From positions 8,642,501-8,706,500 of the forward strand of contig JBBMNZ010000028.1 of the NCBI GenBank assembly GCA_037954325.1: a stretch of 64,000 bases of DNA, read 5' to 3'. Shown one piece after another: positions 49,362-60,429 of the stretch. Made by a program: the position numbers and the translations under genes. The notes under the pieces are model-generated. The model had not been told where the DNA came from and did no database searches. It saw only the letters and a list, made by a program, of their open reading frames with translations. Origin of the DNA: Fistularia commersonii. Its lineage: Eukaryota; Chordata; Actinopteri; Syngnathiformes; Fistulariidae. Positions within the stretch are counted from its first letter, which is position 1. Every line of letters starts with the position of its first letter.

Positions 49362-49559
49362 GCACATTCAAACGCAACACCCAGACTGGAACGTTCTCTA
49401 TGTTCTTCCTTGCAAATAATTTAAATCTGTATAGATATGATCCAGAATAACTGAATATTTTCTCCAAAAATATTGTTGTCTTTAAAAGGGGTATTTTTAA
49501 ATGTATACAAGTCTTGTACCATTTTTGGTTTGGCTTGGTTACAATTCCTGTCTGTGACT

Positions 49560-49574
49560 CAACCAGGGGGCACT
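49560..49574 (+). promoter_or_regulatory. CTCF-like motif
   Basis: CAACCAGGGGGCACT matches 14 of 15 consensus positions. It overlaps the AG that would serve as acceptor for the exon candidate at 49567-49654, so that AG may belong to a protein-binding site instead. Confidence 0.4.
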
Positions 49575-49654
49575 GTTCTATTACATCCAGTTCCTGAGAG
49601 AACTCCTGCCGCCCGCCGACCTCCTAAGCGGCTCCGTCCTCCACAACTCCCACG
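49567..49654 (+). other. Weak candidate coding exon, unidentified
   Basis: An 88-base GC-rich island in AT-rich DNA lies between an AG (49565-49566) and a strong donor GTGAGT (49655-49660). The phase-0 reading is open: GALFYYIQFLRELLPPADLL, then SGSVLHNSH. It looks protein-like, but I do not recognise it. Against it: the stretch is short enough to stay open by chance, a second frame is also open, the polypyrimidine tract is poor, and the AG falls inside a CTCF-like motif. If real, it would be transcribed opposite to asic2. Confidence 0.2.
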
Positions 49655-49854
49655 GTGAGTGAGCTTATGAATTATCTCCTGCCTGCAACACTGTGGTAAA
49701 CTCATAAACACCACCCTCCCGGCGCCTGCCGACTGATACCATCTACATCACACACACACCCACAGGTGTACTCCCTCGTAATCCCGTATAACAAGAAAAA
49801 ATCGTGCAATGATGTTGGGACAGAACCCTCATAAAAATCAAGATTGTGCACAGC

Positions 49855-49913
49855 AGTGTGTGTGTGTGTGTGTGTGTGTGTCTGTGTGTGTGTGTGTCTT
49901 TGTGTGTGTGTGT
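49855..49913. repeat. (GT)n microsatellite
   Basis: About 28 GT units with TCT and TTT interruptions. Confidence 0.95.
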
Positions 49914-50094
49914 GGCTATTGCATATTTTGATTCCGGTAACATTTGTCCAATTAACCTTAGTGTTAGCGTCATGCTGTTCCTCCATCATGAACAACATCC
50001 AAAAAGCCATTATTGAATAAATAATCTCAGCTATATTTATTAAATTCAATAAAAATATATTTGGAACTTTGATCTGTCTAAAAAAACAACCAAA

Positions 50095-50186
50095 AAACAC
50101 CAATAAATTGAAAGGACATCAAAACAACATTTAGATTCAACTGGGTGTCTGATTTTAGCAAGGTTATTTTTTCTGTATTGATTTAT
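50095..50186 (+). repeat. Duplicated block, copy 2
   Basis: Second copy of 49044-49132, with scattered substitutions. It ends just before a SINE head fragment. Confidence 0.7.
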
Positions 50187-50192
50187 ATTTTA

Positions 50193-50219
50193 GGGGCGAC
50201 ACAGTGATGGTTAGCACTA
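50193..50219 (+). mobile_element. SINE head fragment
   Basis: GGGGCGACACAGTGATGGTT followed by AGCACT matches the tRNA-derived 5' head of the SINE family. AT-rich sequence follows at once, so the copy is truncated. Confidence 0.5.
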
Positions 50220-52868
50220 TATATATGATTTATATGATTTTATATATATATTAATATATATGTCATTAAAATAATATTTTAAGTATAGTTATATATAATA
50301 ATATATTGTAATAAGTCAAAACACACCTTCGGCTCCTCCTCTGATTTGGTTCAGTCAGACCTCAGAGCAAACTGAGTCTGCCATTGCTGGTGCTCAGATC
50401 CCTTAAAGTGAAGCAGAATTTTAAGTATCCTAAATGGTGAGGGATGGAGCGGGACGCAGAGGCCCCTCAGGGCGCTCCGCCATGGAGACCAGACCCATTG
50501 ATCGGATGATTTCTGCTCTCCTGGTTCCAGTGGGAGTTTGTTTGCCGCCTTGGAAGACCTGAACTGCACCTCTCCTCTCCCTCTCTCATTCCAGAAGCTC
50601 CCTGTTGGAGGGCATTGTTTAATGCCGGTTTATTTATATTTTCCTGGCACGGCATGTTGATAGGCTATATACAGTATGTGATCTTTTTTTCATTCTTGTG
50701 TACTTTCAATGTCCCTCTAAGACCTGAAAACTGGTTTGCTTTTTGACTATTTTTTTCTACTTTGATTCAGAGTTCTAAGGGCAGCAGGTTGTGTGGGCGG
50801 GTCAGGACCCTCCGGGGGAAACTGTGTTATTGATTCCCAGCTCTGGAAAATAAAAGTGACCTGAATTTCAAATTGGAAATAAAATCTGCAAAGATTAGGT
50901 TATTTCTCATGCAGCTGCTCTCTGAGGCTAAGCCAGGCCCTCTTCTCATATCAAACCATAATCATGAGCCTCTGTTCAAACTTTGCGTAATGTTTCAAAC
51001 CCATTGACATAAATAATCACGGCCTGGTAAAAGTCATGAGCATGTTATTCCTCTAATTGACCAATTGACGGGAGCACCGTTTTATTGTCGTCTCTTTCTA
51101 AATGCAACACACAAATCAGGCCTTTCTTCTCTTCATACAGTTAAATGACTATGAGGTGTGTGTAAAACATAAGCAGCTGCCAGATGATTTCGGCGACAAA
51201 AAAAGGTGAAGGGGAAATTTGTCTGATTTCTTGCTTGTTTGTCGGCTGGAGGATTTGAAACAGCTCATTAAAGCATTTGAGGGGTGTTTTTGGTCGTATG
51301 ATAACAGTTAAAAACACCTTTATTGATTCTAACAAGGCATTCAAGTGGTGGCTTTTCAGGCCACACCCACCTTCAACTTTAATTTTCATCATTTGCAAAA
51401 TAATCTCTTTGGACTTCATTGTGTGAAAATGGGATCGTGTTCATGCTTATCTGTGCCATCGGGGGCGCAATTTGCTGGGCACGAAACCGGAGCCGCTGGC
51501 TAGCGTGCATTCTGTCCCCATGTTCATTTTCTCAAGCTCTGACTTTGCCACGCATTGTGATTTCCTGAACTATGTGACATGCAAAAAAAAAAAAACACAG
51601 CAATGAGGGATCAGAGATGCAGGAAGAAATAAGCTGGCAGGATTTTTGTGGAGTATTACTGCAGCAGGGTGATAATTTGTGATGTATCAGGGCTGAATGA
51701 CCCGTTAACAGTTGTGATTTGCAAACTCTTCCTGGCAAGTTAGCCGTGATGCATGGCTTGAGCACTTTTTCCTGAAAGGGCTCCAGAACTTAGAATTGGT
51801 TGGTCGTGTTTTGTCCAAAGACCTACCCAAAAACTCACCCGGGAATTAATCTCCAGCTGACCCGTTTGCACCCGGCACCTGGCGCATGGTGAGGAAAGGG
51901 GGGGTGATGTATCGTTGCTTCAAAATAACGGAAGGAGCTTGGTTTCCACTTTAATGAAATCCGGCTCCAAGGAGAGGAGCCCCCAGGATTTTCGACAAAT
52001 TTTGTAAAAAACGAGGAGGGGGCAGAGGCAAAACATGAGAAGGGGGTTGTTTCCCGTGAACCCAAATCTGGATGACAGGCGTCCAGGGGGGTGCGATGAC
52101 CCCAACCCATCTGATTCCCCTTCATTTCTCATCCAGAAAAGTCGTTGCCCTGATCCCCCTCTCCGTTGTCTTTCCATCCCTTCAGGTGCCGGCGCAGTTT
52201 GACGTGGTGAACGGAAAACGTAGGCGTGTCCCCTGAAAGCTTTGCAGCGGCTGGAACCAGAAGACTGTTTCTATACGAAGCCCGGTGTAGAGAGATGAAC
52301 CTCGAGGTCACGTGACCAAACATCATCTATTACCTTGGTCAACTTATATTTTTGTATTCTGAGAGAAAGAGAGAGTGAGAGTGGGAGGAAGGGAGAAAGT
52401 TCCATCACCTAATTAGGTAGTGTTTTAGAATTATGAGATGTGATAGTTTGTCTTTATAAAAGCAAGAAATCCGAGCATTCTCAAGAAATTACATTTAATA
52501 AGTCACTGTTTTAAAAATAAAAATAGAAAAATAAAAATTCAGATACTGTCATCTTCAAAACGAATAAACTAAGAAATAAAATAAAGGAAACAAAAGCAGA
52601 AGAAAAAAAGAAATCGCTTAAGGTTGGTAATTAAAAGATGGTCGCCATAGCGGAGGTTAGACGTAACAGGCAAGGCTGAGAATAAAAATAATTACAAGGA
52701 CATAGAAAATGACATTAAATGCATAGAAAAAGGGGTGTTTAAAAATCGCCACAACATACGATGAATACATTTATATGCAATATATATGCAATATGTATGA
52801 ATTACCTTAGATAGTTAATTCAGAAGGGTATATCTAATAGGTAGAAATATCTATTAAATATACATATT
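50220..52868. other. Long non-coding stretch
   Basis: No gene. TATATA-rich at 50220-50320. The rest is ordinary AT-rich DNA with an A-tract at 51583-51596. Confidence 0.4.
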
Positions 52869-52892
52869 GAGAGAGAGAGAGAGAGAGAGATG
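52869..52892. repeat. (GA)n microsatellite
   Basis: About 11 GA units. Confidence 0.9.
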
Positions 52893-53399
52893 CAATCTCT
52901 TGTTATTGTACAACGGTAGAATGTATTAATTCCGCTTTGTAAAGGGGGAGGATACACAATGAAGTGCAGAAAAAAAGTTGCACTGCCAGGGAACCTATTG
53001 AAGGTAGGAGGTTCCATCGGGTTCCACCAGGTTATGACGTTCCTCCTTCCTCTGCGACATGTTTCTCTGTCTGAGTGTTCCCCGTTACGGATCTCGAGCA
53101 AGCGGGGGTGTTGATTCGATTCAGGGCCTCCGGGTTTGCAACCGCTGTCAGGTCAGCGGCCGTCACATTAGTCGGCGTGATGTTAGCCCAAATGATGCCG
53201 CTGTGTTTTGCTTGCTGGCCTTTGGGTTTTTTTTATTTTTTTATTATCGTTTTTATTTATTTGGCTAGAAGTCAAAGCTACTGCTCTGGATAATCAGTGA
53301 GCTGTTTGGCAAAGGTTCATTCAGTGCCGCTGGGCTGAGTATCAGTCGAACCACACAGCTGGGTCATGACCCGGACTGACTATGAATGGGAAAAATATA

Positions 53400-53586
53400 T
53401 TCACAATAAAAAAAAAAAAAAGAAATATGATGTTGGAATAAAATATTCAATAACAATAAAAAATATATGGGTCCAATATAATATAATTATAAAATCTACA
53501 AAATTCTAAATATTTAATTAAAATATAATAAAAAGCCATGAAAAAAACATAATAACAACAAAAACAGCAACAACAGCAACAACAAC

Positions 53587-53617
<31 letters not shown>

Positions 53618-53632
53618 ATATCAATTATAATA
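53400..53632. repeat. AT-rich low complexity with (CAA)n and (AAT)n
   Basis: Nearly pure A/T with CAACAA units at 53556-53587 and AATAAT units at 53588-53612, leading into the TCTA satellite. Confidence 0.85.

Positions 53633-53706
<74 letters not shown>
53633..53706. repeat. (ATCT)n microsatellite
   Basis: About 18 uninterrupted ATCT units, the same motif as at 5067-5157. Confidence 0.97.
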
Positions 53707-54744
53707 TTAGTTCACTAACCTGATTCATTCTTATTTGTATTCGATTTCATTTAAATACATATTTCAACTTGCAACTCCTATTAACCCTGTTAACTGGCGA
53801 GGGAATATTTTCTGATTAGTGTCAATCATATAAACTGATTTCTAGGGGGCAATCATTCAGTGAGTCAGTCATTAAGGGGACCAATAATTAATTAGAAGAA
53901 ATATGCATGAAACAAAACAGGCAAAGACACAAAAACAGCGAAGGAGAAGACAGGAGAGCGGGTTCTACGGCTGAAGACTGTGAAATTTAAACACAATATG
54001 TAAAACCTTCACTTTCATTCTCATCACTTTTTCAAGGTTGAAAGGTTCTTCACAGATACTATGAGGCCAACATCGAGAAAATACTCATTGATAGAGAAGG
54101 GATTGGCAGACAGGCAGGCGGCATTTGACAATGATGGTGGAAAATACTCATAGATCTGAGACGGACGGTCTGGCAGATCATCGTCCATCATAAAGAAAAC
54201 CACACATGGATATGTTGCAACAGGCAAACAGACAGACTTCCCACAGTTGCTCTACCAGGAGGATTTACTGTGATATCATGACTTGTAAAGACTCTTTTCA
54301 ATCAGTGGATCTTTTTCCTTCATTATAACAGAGACGCCTCCATCAGGTCGCCGAGAGCTCTCGGTCAGACAATCCACTCCTCACTCGGTGGGTTATTAAT
54401 CTTTTTATTTCTCGAGAAAAGGGAGGAAAAAAACAGCTAATTTCACCTCCAATATGACCCTTTATCAATGTTTAATGCCCACTGGCCTGTTTTTCCCCTG
54501 TAAGACGGCGGGTATGTGAGCGGGCAACCTTTTGAAGAAAGGAAATCGCAGAAAGATTTTCAGAAATAAGGAAAGGGGGCGATGGTACCTTCAGGATTAA
54601 CTCGCTGTAGATGGGGGAAAAACATCTGCGGTGACAAGATGGCAATTTGTGTCATTCTAGCTATTTTACAGCAACAGTTGGAACATGACAACGAGATGCA
54701 AATACGGAGGCAAGTTTTACGAAGGAAAACAACGCAAGGGGCTT
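53707..54744. other. Non-coding stretch
   Basis: No gene seen. Confidence 0.4.
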
Positions 54745-55012
54745 TGGGAGGGGTTGAGGGGTCACCTGTCAATCAAAGGATCACACAGAGACAACACTCT
54801 CTCATTCACACCCGCCATTAGCTGTAATATACCGCCTGCACACACGCACGTGCACGTGGGAGGGGTGTGCACGAACCAAGAGAGGCCGGTTTAACCTGGA
54901 AGGTACGCCTGTCAATCACACATCCAATCCTTAGGTTCAATGGAGCTGCTGTGTTTTTATGGACTGGCGAGAGCATTGGTAGGAGAGCATGGGGAGAACC
55001 TAGGTGTGGTCA
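54745..55012 (-). mobile_element. SINE body fragments, two pieces
   Basis: GGGGTCACCTGTCAATCAAA and CTCTCATTCACACCCGCC (54754-54815) match the SINE body. A second piece starts at about 54905: GCCTGTCAATCACA, TTTTTATGGACTGGCGAGAG and GCATGGGGAGAACC. Both are in minus orientation with unrelated sequence between. Confidence 0.55.
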
Positions 55013-55469
55013 GATGGCATCTAATTTAACCTTAATTTCCTACTCTTAATTTTAAATTGTTCTTAATTTCAAATTATGTACTGTCATCGTTTGAAAGGAG
55101 AAAAGCATTGTAACTTTTTTGACAAAATATTCATCTTCACCACCGCTGTTGGGTAATGGTAATATCTTATAGCATTGAAAAGTAACAGTTATTGTAAATC
55201 AACTAGAATTACCTAGTGTCATAAATACAATGTCTACTGATAAATTATAATTCAAAGGTACAATCTTGATTCATAATTATACACAAAAATATACAACATT
55301 TGTACACAAGGTGATACCTCAACTGACAGTACTGTATATAGAGCCATCACATTTACGCCTTGCTTTGTATCTCAAATTTAAAAAGACTGTCAATTTGGCA
55401 AAATTATGAGGTACTAATGTACCTGCTATTGTTATTGTACAATGAATATGTTGTGTGATTGTTCCGTAT
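55013..55469. other. Non-coding AT-rich stretch
   Basis: No gene seen. Confidence 0.4.
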
Positions 55470-55596
55470 ATGTGGCCCTGCGATTGATTGGCGACCAGTA
55501 AAGGGTGTACCAGCCTCTGGGCTGATGGCAGCTGGGAACCAGCATCCCCACAACCCTGAGTGGGCTAAGTGGTAGACAATGGATGGATGGATGTGG
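55470..55596 (+). mobile_element. SINE 3' half
   Basis: GGCCCTGCGATTGATTGGCG, ACCAGTAAAGGGTGTACC, GATGGCAGCTGGGAACCAGC, ACAACCCTGAGTGGGCTAAG and the tail GGATGGATGGATG, in the correct order, plus orientation. Confidence 0.8.
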
Positions 55597-56035
55597 AAAT
55601 ACCAGGAAGTGAGCGGGGCTTCTTTGTTTTTCTAAAACTACTCTAAACTCCTTTTCAACCACTTTCCAGACTATTCTTTTACTACTGTCATTTTTCTATC
55701 ATTCTCCCCTAATCATTATCTTCAAGAAAAAAAAAATATATATACTGTATTTGCACCAGATGTGTCTTTTGTTCTTTCCCAAAATTAGTCACAACCAGCT
55801 TATTAACACACAGTAATATGTGCCAAGGTACTGTTAGAACTCCCGATGCTGGCGTTTGTGCTGAGATATTGTGACTGCAGAATGTTTTCCCCTCTGTCGA
55901 AAAAAAGCCCTCGTTTACCATGTTTTCCTCACTTTCATTGCAGTGGACTGGATCTCTTGTCCGTGTTGAGATGCATTTATGCAACTGTTTATCTAATTTA
56001 TATTAAATGTTTGCTATCACGCTGCATCACCTCAG
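55597..56035. other. Non-coding stretch
   Basis: No gene seen. An A-tract followed by (TA)n at 55725-55745. Confidence 0.4.
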
Positions 56036-56139
56036 GGACAGGCATGAGTTTTGGATTTAGCAGCGGGATGTTTGCCAAGGCATCCCATAAACTGCAGCTG
56101 CTGAAGCACGCCGGGGTAAAGCCTCACAACCTGTACTGA
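56036..56139 (+). other. Weak candidate terminal exon, unidentified
   Basis: After CTCAG (56031-56035) a frame reads TGMSFGFSSGMFAKASHKLQ, then LLKHAGVKPHNLY and a TGA stop at 56137-56139. Composition is balanced, not low-complexity, and GC-richer than its surroundings. The polypyrimidine tract is weak, the length is short, and I do not recognise the protein. It could be chance. Confidence 0.15.
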
Positions 56140-57325
56140 GAGATACATATTTAAGTCCTAATACACACAAACACATCTCAAAATATGATTCCCCACCAAC
56201 CCCTGCTACCTCTCCAGCCTCCCCTCCAAACACACACACACACCTGGATTGTGGAAGAGACTATGCTCTTTCTGACAGGCAGATTGATGTTCCTTTTCGA
56301 ATTGACAAATCACAGACCGCAGAGGACCGATTTAAGGAGGAAGAGGTGGCAGACGAAGAGCCTGAGACGACCCCACCCGCCACCCAACCCCCACTCCCAC
56401 TCCCACTCCCACAGCTCTGAGGGCTCTAAGTGGGTCATTAAGCCTCGCCGTGTGTTTGGCTCTACTTTCATGTTTCCTACTGATTTTGTGGGTTGGTGGA
56501 GCTGAATTACAAAAAAAAAGAAAGTTAAGAAAAAAAAAAAAAAAACGCAATGACTTCTTGTTTTCCAGAATAAAAGCCCCAGGAGCTTTAATTCTTTTTC
56601 TATCAGCACAACCGCCTCACAACTGTTTTTAATTACACCGCTACGACCGGTAAATGAGTGGTATCTTAACACACAGGGTAAGGCTGGACCGGCTGCTGGG
56701 AGGGTAAGGAAGGATTTAAGCTCGTTGCTTACAAGTGTCGCACAATGAAACAACATGTTTTCATGCAATTACCTTGTAATTACATAGGCGGTAACTAATG
56801 ACCTTCAATTATGACTGAGGTTTGAAGGTGTGAGCATGCAGAACCTCCCCCGTACAAGGAAATGTAACAACTCAGTGACCTGAGCCGAAGACATAAGAGA
56901 AAACAGTTCAACCTGCTGATCTGACATTGCAAAAGTGGGGTTGCCACGGTAACCGCTAAGTTGCTGCCGATTGTGCCGGTAGGGGGGACGCATCTGAAAT
57001 CACACGCCACCGCAGAGCTATATCTGATGGTGGTGAGAGTTTGAAGCAGCAGCCAATTAGACCTAAGTGCTCAGCAGGGCACATAAAAGGGTTCCAGGAG
57101 TTTGTGATTCACAAGCAGCATTGATGCTAGAAAGTGGCGGCGGTGATGGCGACGGCGGTGGCGGCGCCAACGGTGGAACATCCGCCTCCGCCGGGGAGGG
57201 GCAACTCATGTATCCAACATCATGACCTAGATGTTTTGTCTGAAGACGGTCGACAAATGGATTTGGTATAACTTTCCCTGTCACTACAAGCTCTCTGTAG
57301 CCATGGTAACAATATTCATACTTTG
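56140..57325. other. Non-coding stretch
   Basis: No gene called. A short CACTCC repeat at 56391-56412, an A-tract at 56528-56545 and a GGC/GGT-rich trinucleotide patch at 57130-57180. Confidence 0.4.
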
Positions 57326-57515
57326 AAAGGGGTTCACAATGAGTTTAAGGTGTTTTTGCTCCAAGTTCAAGAGTCAATTTAAGAGCCTCAACTGTAATTT
57401 AAGGCATATTAGCACCAAGTTAAGCGCTTTTCCTTAAAGTTGAAGAGGTTTTGGTTGTAGGAGGTTTTACTGTCAATTAAGAGGTTTTAGCAACAGCTAA
57501 TATGCAGCCTCAAAG
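57326..57515. repeat. Degenerate minisatellite, left part
   Basis: Repeated blocks of the form TTAAGAGGTTTTAGC with variable spacing (for example around 57376, 57440, 57478). The same motif family fills 61755-62262, on the other side of the RTE element, so the two parts were probably one array. Confidence 0.6.
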
Positions 57516-57828
57516 GGGCACCGGACAGCCTGCATGAGCCCGCATTCATGTCGAGGTTTGTGCCAGGAAGGACCTTTGTAAAAATCGTGCAAAAACCAAA
57601 TGTGCAAATCGAACCGGTCGAGGCTCGGGTTAACAACGACCACCACGTTGTTGATACCTGTTGTGGGTCGAAGAAGGAGAAGGGGAAGGCTTTTTCAGAA
57701 GGAGAGAGAAGAGGAATGCCAAGAGTCTGGGACTGAGAGGAAACAATTTGACAGGAAAAGCTAAGGACATGACGGGAGGTAAGGTAGCAAGGCTAGAAGC
57801 TTAGGAGCAGGTTTGAAGTTGTACTATT

Positions 57829-58125
57829 ATGGTATTGACAGGAAAAAAAAATGGAGTAGGAGTTACCTTGGAGGAGTTGATTGTTAGGAATATCTTGGAG
57901 GTGAAACGTGCATCAAATAGACTGATGAGTCTGAAGCTGGAAATTGAAGGAATAATGCTCAATGTTGTTAGTGCCCATGCCCCACAGGTTGGATGTGAGT
58001 TTGAGGAAAATTCTGGAGTGAGTTTGATGAAGTAATGCAGGATATCCCCAGAGGTGAGGGTGGTAATAGGTACAGACTTCAACAGACATGTTATTGCAGA
58101 AAATAGAGGGGATGAAGTCATTGAT
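57829..58125 (+). pseudogene. RTE endonuclease (APE-type) remnant
   Basis: The frame reads KKNGVGVTLEELIVRNILEV, KRASNRLMSLKLEIEGIML and NVVSAHAPQVG. After a frameshift near 58035 it continues VVIGTDFNRHV. These are the central strands and the GDFN-type motif of the apurinic-like endonuclease that nicks target DNA for LINE insertion. The N-terminal catalytic glutamate region (CVQET-like) is deleted just upstream. Confidence 0.8.
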
Positions 58126-58380
58126 GGGCAGGTTTGATATCCAGGATAGGAACACAGAGGGACAGACAGTGGTCGATTTTGGACAAAAGGATTGAAATAG
58201 CTGTAGTGAATGCTTTTGTCCAGACCAGAAGAGGCAGGAGCATTGGGTAGATTATAAGAGGGGTGGGAGGAGCAAGGAGGTAGATTACATCTTGTATAGA
58301 TGATGTAATCTTGAGGAGATCAGTGACTGCAAAGTAGTGGTAGGTGAGAGCTAGATAGTATAGGATGGGTTTTTTTTACG

Positions 58381-58740
58381 ATGACAAGAAAGATGAAGAG
58401 GGAAAAGTCAGAGCAGAGGACGAATGGGTGGACGATGAAAATGGAGGAATATTGTATGGTTTTCAGGGAGGAGGTGAGAAAGGGTCAGTGTGGTCAGGGG
58501 GAGTGTCAAGATGACTGGCCAATCACAGCTAATGTGATCAGGCAGACAGGTGGAAGAGTACTTCGAGTGTCGTCTGGAAAGACGGTAGATAAGGAGCCTT
58601 GGTGGTGGAATGAGGAAGTACAAGAGAATATACAGAGAGCAAGCTCACCAAAGAGGATTTGGGACACTGAGGGTATTGAAGAGAGCAGACCGGTGTACAG
58701 AGAGATGCAGCACAATGTAAAGGTAGAGCTGACAAAGTAG
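58381..58740 (+). pseudogene. RTE linker region between endonuclease and reverse transcriptase
   Basis: An open 119-codon frame with REKSEQRTNGWTMKMEEYC, DDWPITANVIRQTGGRVLRV, SSGKTVDKEPWWWNEEVQE and VYREMQHNVKVELTK. The WWWNEEVQ block is characteristic of the RTE linker. It is the longest intact piece left in the element. It stops before the reverse transcriptase fingers, which are largely deleted. Confidence 0.8.
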
Positions 58741-58889
58741 TAGTAATAGAAGTAGTGAAGGCCAGGCAAAGCATAAGATGACCCGCATACGAGATTGGAA
58801 AGTTCAGCGGAAGATTATGATTTATACATGTTGGCAAAACAGAGAGATAGAGATGGAAAAGATAAGGAAGTGTCTAGAAAAAGCAGCAG

Positions 58890-59560
58890 TAGAGTTTCTG
58901 GAAATTTTATTAAACAGGATCTTAGAGAATGAGAAGGTTGCCTGAGGAATCGAGAATAAGTGTGTTGATGAGCCATATAATTAAGTTATGGGAAAGAGTA
59001 GTAGAAACTAGACTGTGAGCAGAAGTCAGCTTTAGTGAGCTGCAGCACGGTTTCATGCAACAGTACTACGGATGCAGGAAAATGCTGGAGAGAGAAAAGG
59101 TCAGAGGGAGCTGCATAGAGTGCCTTTGTAGATCAAGAAAAAGCATACAACAGGGTGCTGATACGTAAACTATGGTAATGGATGAGCATGTCTGGAGTGG
59201 CAGAAAAGTATTTAGACCGGTGCAGGACATGTATGCTAGCTGTGAGACAGTGGTTAGGTGTGGTGTAGGTGGAGGACTTCAACGTGCAGTTTGAACTACT
59301 TCGGGAATCAGCTCTGAGCCCTTCTTTTTTGCAGTGGTGATGGACAGGCTGACAGATGAGGTCAGATCGCAATCTCCAGAGACCATGATATTTGCAGATG
59401 ACATTGTGATCTATAGTGAGAGCAGAGAGAAGGTGAAGGGAAATCTATAGAAGTTGAGCTATGCTCTGGAAAGGAGAGGAATGAAGGTTAGCAACAGCAA
59501 TACAGAATACATGTGCGTGAACGAGAGGGACTCATGTTGAACCATAAGGCTATAGGGAGT
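58890..59560 (+). pseudogene. RTE reverse transcriptase remnant
   Basis: Translates in shifting frames to VEFLEILLNRILENE, then a VDQEKAYNRVL-like block (about 59130) and SGVAEKYL. Next come LSPSFFAVVMDRLTDEV and the catalytic box IFADDIVIYSES, with FADD at 59391-59402, followed by MKVSNSNTEYMCVNERD. Frameshifts and stops prevent any product. Order and spacing fit an RTE polymerase palm and thumb start. Confidence 0.85.
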
Positions 59561-59615
59561 GGACAACAAGAAAGCTGGATAAGTTTAGGTATATAAACTT
59601 AGTCTATCGGCCAAG

Positions 59616-59623
59616 TAGTCTAC
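59616..59623. repeat. hAT target-site duplication, left
   Basis: TAGTCTAC, identical to 61218-61225. Eight bases is the standard duplication length for hAT transposons. Confidence 0.9.
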
Positions 59624-59775
59624 CACTGGCGGTCTGTGTATTTTACACCTAGACCATCAGTAGTGCTCCGAATCAATCCACCCCCCAATGATTAGTTTAT
59701 GGCTATAGATAAACATCTTATTACGGTATGCAGAAATGCAGTATAAAGAGAGGTGCATCGCAGATAGATAACTCT

Positions 59776-60250
59776 TGTAGTGTTAAAGTTCGCCCATGGG
59801 AGCGCATCACGTGACGACAAAGAGATGCCCAACTCTGTGCGCTTTCCACTGACACCCCCCAGCATGATCGATCACACACCCCGCAGCTTTATCCGGGGAG
59901 TGGCCCGGCACCCCAAGTGCCCAAATTCCAAGGGTGTGTAAAACAAGTCCTTATTATAAAGTTAACCTGACCGTTGAGGCGATGGGCGATGGTATAAAAT
60001 GACAGTGCCACCCTGGCTCGGGGCCAGAACCTCCTCACCTTCACATCCACTGGACGCGTCTCAGCGGGTGTGCAGAGGGTGAACTATTCTCTCGGGGTGA
60101 CATTCATTCTGGCCCGGGATATCTCATAAGTGTATTTCCTGACTTTGAATAAACCATTCTTGCTTGATCAGATCCTGACCATTATGACGTTCTTCCCTGA
60201 ATGAAATTTGAACACCCGGGACAACAAAGTCTGGTCCCGTGGCGGGAGCC
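59776..60250 (+). mobile_element. LTR-like segment inside the hAT element
   Basis: Compositionally unlike the surrounding hAT sequence and laid out like a retroviral LTR in plus orientation: a TATAAAAT box at 59993-60000 and an AATAAA signal at 60148-60153. A TG...CA span could run from 59776 to 60226, and TGGTCCCGTGGC at 60232 resembles a degenerate tRNA-His type primer site. No gag, pol or env follows. No flanking duplication could be fixed, so it may be a truncated or solo LTR, or LTR-like by chance. Confidence 0.35.
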
Positions 60251-60429
60251 ACAAAAACTGACAATAGTCACAATAAATGCCTTCATAACAAACAGCTGCA
60301 ACACATAAAAAGCACCAATAATAAACTTATAAACTTGCAGGATTATCTAAGAAAATAGCAGAATTTTACTAACCAAAAATTCTGATCATTTGGTGACAAA
60401 ATCCTCCTTTCTTTCCTCAAAAAGAGTTC

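Larger units (their letters stand above)
57516..59615 (+). mobile_element. Decayed RTE-clade LINE, 5' part
   Basis: Begins with an untranslated leader (GAACCGGTCGAGGCTCGGGT, TTAACAACGACC) and continues through an APE endonuclease remnant, a linker and a reverse transcriptase to about 59615, where a hAT insertion interrupts it. It resumes at 61226. Many stops, frameshifts and internal deletions: the two parts total about 2.6 kb, against roughly 3.2 kb for an intact RTE. Strand, domain order and motifs fit the BovB/Rex3-type RTE clade common in fishes. It is dead. Confidence 0.85.

Noticed and set aside
60232..60250. Genuine retroviral primer-binding site
   Set aside because: Starts TGG and partly resembles a tRNA-His site, but only about 12 of 18 positions fit and no retroviral genes follow. 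Kept only as supporting evidence for an LTR-like segment.
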